Assembly (NCBI GenBank): GCA_035628055.1
Contig: DASPKO010000099.1
Coordinates: 1 to 10,622, forward strand
Origin: DASPKO01 sp035628055
GTDB taxonomy: Bacteria; Planctomycetota; Phycisphaerae; Phycisphaerales; UBA1924
DNA: 10,622 nucleotides
Direction: 5' to 3'
Below the pieces are notes generated by a model, which was not told the origin of the DNA, made no database searches, and worked only from the letters and a program-made list of their open reading frames with translations. Shown here piece after piece: positions 7,004-10,622 of the stretch. The position numbers and the translations under genes were made by a program. Position 1 is the first letter of the stretch. Every line of letters begins with the position of its first letter.

Positions 7004-7705
7004 TCAGCGGCGCCGGGGCGCGGCGTCGTGCCCGCCGGGCCTGCCGTTGGTGGGCGCGGCGTGCGGCGTGGCGCCGTTGGTCCGGGCCCGGCGGGTGGGG
7101 GCGTGTTCGGGCGCGTCGGCGCTCCCCGGGCGCGTCACCAGGTCGCGGTCGGTGATGCGCAGGGCCTCGCAGCAGAGCGCCCCGGGGCGGGCGAGGCTCG
7201 AGGCGACCTCGGCGCACGCGGCGACCTGGCCCGGCCACATGAAGCGCCGCCAGGTCTCGCTGGCGTCGATCCACCGCGCGTCGGTGTGGGCCGGGCTGAG
7301 CGTCGGCGACCAGTCCGGGCTCACCTCGACGGCGAAGCGCGGGCTGAACATGATGGCATCGATGGCGGCGACGTAGTACGGGTGGACCTGTTCCAAGGCC
7401 CACATGCCGAGCATCGCGGCGTCGCCCCAGGCCAGGCCGGTCTCCTCCTCGAGCTCGCGGATGGCGCACACGGGGGCGGTCTCGCCGGCGCGGACGTGGC
7501 CCATGACGGGCTGCCAGGTTCCGGCCAACGGGGCGTCGGAGCGCAGCAACTGCAGGAAGGCGACGCTGTCGAGCCCGGCGGGGCTGGGCGCCTTCTTGAA
7601 GAGGTAGACGTCCACGACGTCGGAGCGGAGCACGGGCCCGCCGTCCGGCGTGCCGCGGTATCCGCCCACCAGCTCGTCGGGGAGCGCCAGGTGGTTCTCG
7701 GTCAT
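7004..7705 (-). CDS. Nudix hydrolase, candidate dihydroneopterin triphosphate pyrophosphatase
   Basis: The 233-residue protein carries a perfect Nudix box (GX5EX7REUXEEXGU) at residues 69-91: G69, E75, R83, E84, E87, E88, G90, L91. This metal-binding loop hydrolyses nucleoside-diphosphate-X compounds. The context GTWQPVMGHVRAGETAP (62-78), and the later Trp-containing segment at 145-160, resemble E. coli NudB, which removes pyrophosphate from dihydroneopterin triphosphate in folate synthesis. This is a resemblance recalled from the family, not an alignment. The ATG at 7703-7705 overlaps the pabB stop as ATGA, so the two genes are co-transcribed and probably coupled. That supports a folate role by context. 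Residues about 171-233 form an Ala/Pro/Arg-rich tail beyond the usual Nudix fold, possibly disordered. Other Nudix activities, such as nucleotide or cofactor clean-up, remain possible. Confidence 0.88.
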   Translation of the reverse strand: MTENHLALPDELVGGYRGTPDGGPVLRSDVVDVYLFKKAPSPAGLDSVAFLQLLRSDAPLAGTWQPVMGHVRAGETAPVCAIRELEEETGLAWGDAAMLGMWALEQVHPYYVAAIDAIMFSPRFAVEVSPDWSPTLSPAHTDARWIDASETWRRFMWPGQVAACAEVASSLARPGALCCEALRITDRDLVTRPGSADAPEHAPTRRARTNGATPHAAPTNGRPGGHDAAPRRR

Positions 7706-9123
7706 GGGCGGTGCTCGCACGTGGTGGTGAGGTCGTCGGGGGCCAGCTCGCGCACGATCGCGGCTTTGTGCAGGGTCTCCCGCCACTCGGCGGCGGGATC
7801 GCTCTGGGCGACGATACCCGCGCCGACGCTGTAATCCATCGTGCCGCCGGTGATTCGGTCCGGGGACCGAGGGTCACCGGGCGGCCCGGAGAGGGCGGCG
7901 GTGCGGATGGCGACGCTGAGCGTGGCGTGGCCGGAGTCGCTGAGCAAGCCGATGCAGCCGCAATAGGGGCCGCGGACCACCGGCTCGAGCTCGCGGATGA
8001 TCTGCATCGCGCGGGTCTTGGGCGCGCCGGTGACCGAGCCGGGGGGGAACGCGGCGCGGAGGACCTCCGGCACGATGAGGCCGGGCGCCACGGTGCCGGA
8101 GATCGTGGCGAGGGCATGCAGGACGGCGTGGCGCTCGAGCTGGCGGGGATGGTCGACGCGGACGGTGCCGGGGAGGCAGACGCGCGCGAGGTCGTGGCGC
8201 ATGAGGTCGACGATCATGCTCAGCTCGGCGCGCTCCTTGGGAGCGTCGAGCTCGGCGGGATCGGCGTGCGCCGGCCGGGTTCCTTTGATCGGCCTGGTGA
8301 CGAGGCGGCGCGTGCCGGGATCGAAGGAGAGGAACAGTTCCGGGCTCGCGGAGGCGATGATGCGCCGCCGGGCCGCGTGAGTCTCGGCGCCGCGGGCCGC
8401 CTCGAGATAGGCGCCATAGCGCGGGCGGGCGCGGCGCGCCAGGGCCAGGAACAGACCGCGTGCCGAGCCGGTGAACGGGGCGCTGAGGCGGTGGGAGAGG
8501 TTGGCCTGGAAGAGGTCGCCGGCGTGGACGTACTCAACGCACCGGGCGACGGCCGCGGTGTAGCCCTCGCGCCCGGTCCCGGTGAGCGCGCCGAGCGCGA
8601 AGCCCCGATCGTCCGGGGGACCCGAGCCGGGAACGGGGAGGTCCGCCGCGGCGGCGGCCTCGCCGGCCCGATGCCAGCGCTCGGTCGTGTGATCGAAGAG
8701 GTACGCGGCGGGGCACCTGTGCCACTGCGCCAGGAACCAGCCGCGGTCGTCGAGCGGGTCGGGGCTGCGGCGGCGGGACGCGGGCTCGAGGTGCTCGCCC
8801 AGCTCGTACGCGAGAGCACCGATCCAGCCCCCAAGGAACGGGACGGGGGGAAGAGAGGCGGTGGGCGCCCGGATCGCGGTCGCGGCGGTGGCGCTGGCGA
8901 GGAGAGCGAGCGGGTCGCGACCGCAGGTCGCCGTGGCGTCCGCGGTGACGGTGGCGCGGGGCTCGGCGAGGATGGTCCAGCGGGACCAGGGGCCGAGGGG
9001 GGCGGCGGTCCCGGCCTCGGCCGACCAGAGCGCGACCAGCGGGCGGTCCGAGGGCCAGGCGGCGATGACCTGGGCGGGCCCGGCGCGCCAGGGGAGGGGC
9101 TCGAGGACGCGCGGCCCGATCAC
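7702..9123 (-). CDS. pabB: aminodeoxychorismate synthase component I (para-aminobenzoate synthase)
   Basis: The 473-residue protein is a chorismate-utilising enzyme, converting chorismate to 4-amino-4-deoxychorismate for p-aminobenzoate and folate. Chorismate-fold motifs appear in order: YTAAVARCVEYVHAGDLFQANLS (188-210), SASPELFLSF (258-267), RPIKGTRP (277-284), ERAELSMIVDLMRHDLARV (297-315), FPPGSVTGAPKTRAM (359-373) and GAGIVAQSDPAAEW (434-447). The Lys in PIKGT (K280) is the catalytic-site Lys typical of PabB. Anthranilate synthase TrpE has PIAGT, so PabB is favoured. MRHDL replaces the commoner LRNDL. There is no fused PabA or PabC domain, and neither gene is visible nearby, so the glutaminase and lyase must be elsewhere. 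The start is GTG at 9121-9123, the first in frame after a TAG, with no clear ribosome-binding site. The next gene, a Nudix hydrolase, overlaps by four bases. Confidence 0.94.
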   Translation of the reverse strand: MIGPRVLEPLPWRAGPAQVIAAWPSDRPLVALWSAEAGTAAPLGPWSRWTILAEPRATVTADATATCGRDPLALLASATAATAIRAPTASLPPVPFLGGWIGALAYELGEHLEPASRRRSPDPLDDRGWFLAQWHRCPAAYLFDHTTERWHRAGEAAAAADLPVPGSGPPDDRGFALGALTGTGREGYTAAVARCVEYVHAGDLFQANLSHRLSAPFTGSARGLFLALARRARPRYGAYLEAARGAETHAARRRIIASASPELFLSFDPGTRRLVTRPIKGTRPAHADPAELDAPKERAELSMIVDLMRHDLARVCLPGTVRVDHPRQLERHAVLHALATISGTVAPGLIVPEVLRAAFPPGSVTGAPKTRAMQIIRELEPVVRGPYCGCIGLLSDSGHATLSVAIRTAALSGPPGDPRSPDRITGGTMDYSVGAGIVAQSDPAAEWRETLHKAAIVRELAPDDLTTTCEHRP

Positions 9124-9214
9124 GGGCGATGGTAGTTGGGTCTAGGGGTGGGTCTTGGAGGGCGCGGAACCGCGTGATGGGATGGGAAAACTCGTCCCGG
9201 GCCGGGAGGAGAAC

Positions 9215-9220
9215 TAAAGT
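9215..9220 (+). promoter_or_regulatory. possible -10 element for ppdK
   Basis: TAAAGT lies within the only A/T-rich patch (GAACTAAAGTT, 9211-9221) of the gap between pabB and ppdK, and it resembles a -10 box. No good -35 partner is seen at the right distance. A TTGACA at 9279-9284 matches the -35 consensus, but nothing like a -10 follows at 16-18 bases. Transcription from here would start near 9227 and give a leader of about 94 bases. Confidence 0.3.
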
Positions 9221-9237
9221 TGCGGGCACGACGGACC

Positions 9238-9273
9238 AGGCCCGGCCCGAGGCGACTCGTGGGGGCCGGGCCT
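9238..9273 (+). promoter_or_regulatory. hairpin in the ppdK 5' region with a GCGA tetraloop
   Basis: AGGCCCGGCC at 9238-9247 pairs perfectly with GGCCGGGCCT at 9264-9273. Inside, CGAG at 9248-9251 can pair with CTCG at 9256-9259 around the loop GCGA, a GNRA tetraloop, leaving a four-base bulge at 9260-9263. No T-tract follows, so it is not an intrinsic terminator. It sits 47 bases before the ppdK start, where it could affect mRNA stability or translation. Confidence 0.5.
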
Positions 9274-9308
9274 CCTCATTGACACCCCCGCCGCTTCCAG
9301 GTGAGGGC

Positions 9309-9312
9309 AGGA
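9309..9312 (+). promoter_or_regulatory. ribosome binding site of ppdK
   Basis: AGGA lies 8 bases before the ATG at 9321. It supports this start over the internal ATGs at 9507 and 9528, which sit closer to the conserved domain but have weaker upstream sequences. Confidence 0.5.
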
Positions 9313-9320
9313 CCCACCCT

Positions 9321-10622
9321 ATGGCGACCAAGCCCGTCAAGAAATCTGCGGCCCCGGCACCCTCGGCTGCGAAGGAGGGGGGCCTCAAGGGGGCGGCGGT
9401 CAAGTCGCGGGGGGCGCCCGGGTTCAATGGCGAGGGGAACGGCGCCCATCACGGGGGCGGCGGCGGGCTGGCGCATCCCGGCGCCCCGGCGCCGGCGGGG
9501 CCGGCGATGCGGCGCAAGCCCGAGAAGATGGTCTATTTCTTCGGGGCCACGATGTGCGAGGGCACGTCGGAGATGAAGCTGCTGCTGGGTGGCAAGGGGG
9601 CCAACCTGGCGGAGATGACGACGATCAGGCTGCCGGTGCCCCCGGGGTTCACGATCACCACGGACACGTGCGCCGCGTACTACAAGAACGGCAACCGGCT
9701 GCCGCACGGGCTCATGAACGAGGTGCACCGGAACATCAATCTCCTGGAGAAGGAGACGGGCAAGACCTTCGGCTCGACGCAGAACCCGCTGCTGGTCTCG
9801 GTGCGCTCGGGGGCGGCGGTCTCGATGCCCGGGATGATGGACACGATCCTGAACCTGGGCCTGACGGACACGTCGGTGGAGGGGCTGGCGGAGGCGACCG
9901 GCAACCGGCGCTTCGCCTACGACGCGTACCGGCGGCTGATCAACATGTTCGGCGACGTGGTGATGGGCGTGGACCACCACCGCTTCGAGGAGCAGTTCGA
10001 CAAGATCAAGCACAGGTACAAGGCGGGCGGCGACACCGACGTGCCGGAGGCCGGGATCGTCGACCTGGCCAACGCGTACAAGGAGACCTACCGGCGCTTC
10101 GTCGGGGACGAGTTCCCGCAGAACCCGTTCAAGCAGCTCGAGCTGGCCATCGAGGCGGTCTTCAAGAGCTGGAACGGGGAGCGCGCGGTCTCGTACCGGC
10201 GGATCAGCAACATCCAGGGGCTGGTGGGCACGGCGGTGAACATCCAGACCATGGTCTTCGGGAACATGGGCGAGGACTCGGGCACGGGGGTGGGGTTCAC
10301 CCGCAACCCGGCGACGGGGGAGAACAAGTTCTACGGCGACTTTCTCATCAACGCCCAGGGCGAGGACGTGGTCGCGGGCATCCGCACGCCGCTGCTGATC
10401 GACGCGATGCCCAAGTGGAACAAGAAGGCGTACGACCAGCTCCTGAAGATCAAGGGGACGCTCGAGAAGCACTACAAGGACATGCAGGACATCGAGTTCA
10501 CCATCGAGGGCGGCACGCTCTACATGCTCCAGTGCCGCAACGGGAAGCGGACGGGCTTTGCCGCCGTCCGCATCGCGCTCGAGATGGTGGACGAGAAGCT
10601 GATCACGAAGGAGGAGGCCTTG
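9321..10622 (+). CDS. ppdK: pyruvate phosphate dikinase, N-terminal half (runs off the window)
   Basis: PPDK interconverts pyruvate, ATP and phosphate with phosphoenolpyruvate, AMP and pyrophosphate in the cytoplasm. The 434 residues visible cover the ATP-grasp nucleotide-binding domain of a protein usually near 880-900. Family motifs are clear: LLGGKGANLAEM (88-99), LPVPPGFTITT (104-114), VRSGAAVSMPGMMDTILNLG (161-180), GTGVGFTRNPATGE (321-334), INAQGEDVVAGIRTP (343-357) and LYMLQCRNGKRTG (400-412). Residues equivalent to the Clostridium symbiosum ATP-site set (K22, R92, D321, E323, Q335, R337, recalled from the literature) are present as K92, R162, D390, E392, Q404 and R406. About 66 residues precede the normal start: Lys/Ala/Pro-rich, then Gly/His-rich (HHGGGGG, 43-49). 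The frame stays open with genuine codon use from the ATG at 9321. The phosphohistidine and PEP-binding domains lie beyond the edge. Confidence 0.96.
   Translation, partial: MATKPVKKSAAPAPSAAKEGGLKGAAVKSRGAPGFNGEGNGAHHGGGGGLAHPGAPAPAGPAMRRKPEKMVYFFGATMCEGTSEMKLLLGGKGANLAEMTTIRLPVPPGFTITTDTCAAYYKNGNRLPHGLMNEVHRNINLLEKETGKTFGSTQNPLLVSVRSGAAVSMPGMMDTILNLGLTDTSVEGLAEATGNRRFAYDAYRRLINMFGDVVMGVDHHRFEEQFDKIKHRYKAGGDTDVPEAGIVDLANAYKETYRRFVGDEFPQNPFKQLELAIEAVFKSWNGERAVSYRRISNIQGLVGTAVNIQTMVFGNMGEDSGTGVGFTRNPATGENKFYGDFLINAQGEDVVAGIRTPLLIDAMPKWNKKAYDQLLKIKGTLEKHYKDMQDIEFTIEGGTLYMLQCRNGKRTGFAAVRIALEMVDEKLITKEEAL

Larger units (their letters stand above)
9199..9273 (+). repeat. three copies of GGGCCGGG (two direct, one inverted) upstream of ppdK
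   Basis: GGGCCGGG occurs at 9199-9206 and 9263-9270, each shortly after ACTCGT (9190-9195 and 9255-9260). The inverted form CCCGGCCC lies between them at 9241-9248. The inverted copy can pair with either direct copy: 11 bp with the right one (9238-9248 with 9263-9273) or 9 bp with the left one (9198-9206 with 9241-9249). High GC makes chance copies likelier than usual. Confidence 0.5.

Noticed and set aside
7711..9135. 474-residue plus-strand open frame opposite pabB
   Set aside because: pabB shows every chorismate-enzyme motif on the minus strand. The plus frame is Gly/Ala/Arg/Glu-rich with no motifs.
9279..9284. TTGACA, a perfect -35 consensus upstream of ppdK
   Set aside because: No -10-like hexamer follows at 15-19 bases, and only 36 bases remain before the start codon. 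It is probably a chance match.
9276..10472. 398-residue minus-strand open frame opposite ppdK
   Set aside because: It lies antisense to conserved PPDK motifs and has Val/Arg/His/Leu-rich shadow composition.

Overview
The window is very GC-rich double-stranded bacterial DNA with dense genes, strong G/C preference at third codon positions and several GTG starts. Gene content includes a predicted outer-membrane beta-barrel protein with an aromatic C-terminus, so the source is probably diderm. A pyruvate phosphate dikinase with a basic Ala/Lys/Pro leader and a very large exported protein with carbohydrate-binding-like and glycosidase-like regions fit best with a planctomycete, perhaps of the Phycisphaerae. 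That placement is an inference from style and gene mix, not from a marker gene.

Layout, left to right. Positions 1-51 may be the 3' end of a plus-strand gene that faces arfB (102-560, minus), a ribosome-rescue peptidyl-tRNA hydrolase. A nested hairpin lies between them. A signal-peptide-bearing beta-barrel protein follows (609-1493, plus), divergent from arfB. It converges on a small DoxX-family membrane protein (1543-2025, minus). Divergent from that is a two-gene unit, tmk (thymidylate kinase) and plsY (acyl-phosphate glycerol-3-phosphate acyltransferase), joined by a GTGA stop/start overlap. Next come a small unrecognised ORF (3805-4110, plus) and the 928-residue exported multidomain protein (4172-6958, plus). 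On the minus strand, pabB (7702-9123) and a Nudix hydrolase (7004-7705) overlap by ATGA and form a second operon. Finally ppdK (9321 onward, plus) runs off the right edge after a structured 5' region.

Most of the genes are housekeeping: translation rescue, dTTP synthesis, phospholipid synthesis, folate precursor synthesis and central carbon metabolism. I see no mobile element, CRISPR array, tRNA, rRNA or phage gene, and no obvious new multi-gene system. The points most worth a second look are the pabB-Nudix pair, where the Nudix enzyme may be the folate-pathway dihydroneopterin triphosphate pyrophosphatase; the large exported protein, which looks like a glycosidase that has lost its catalytic residues; and the ppdK leader, which has three copies of an 8-base GC motif able to form two mutually exclusive hairpins.
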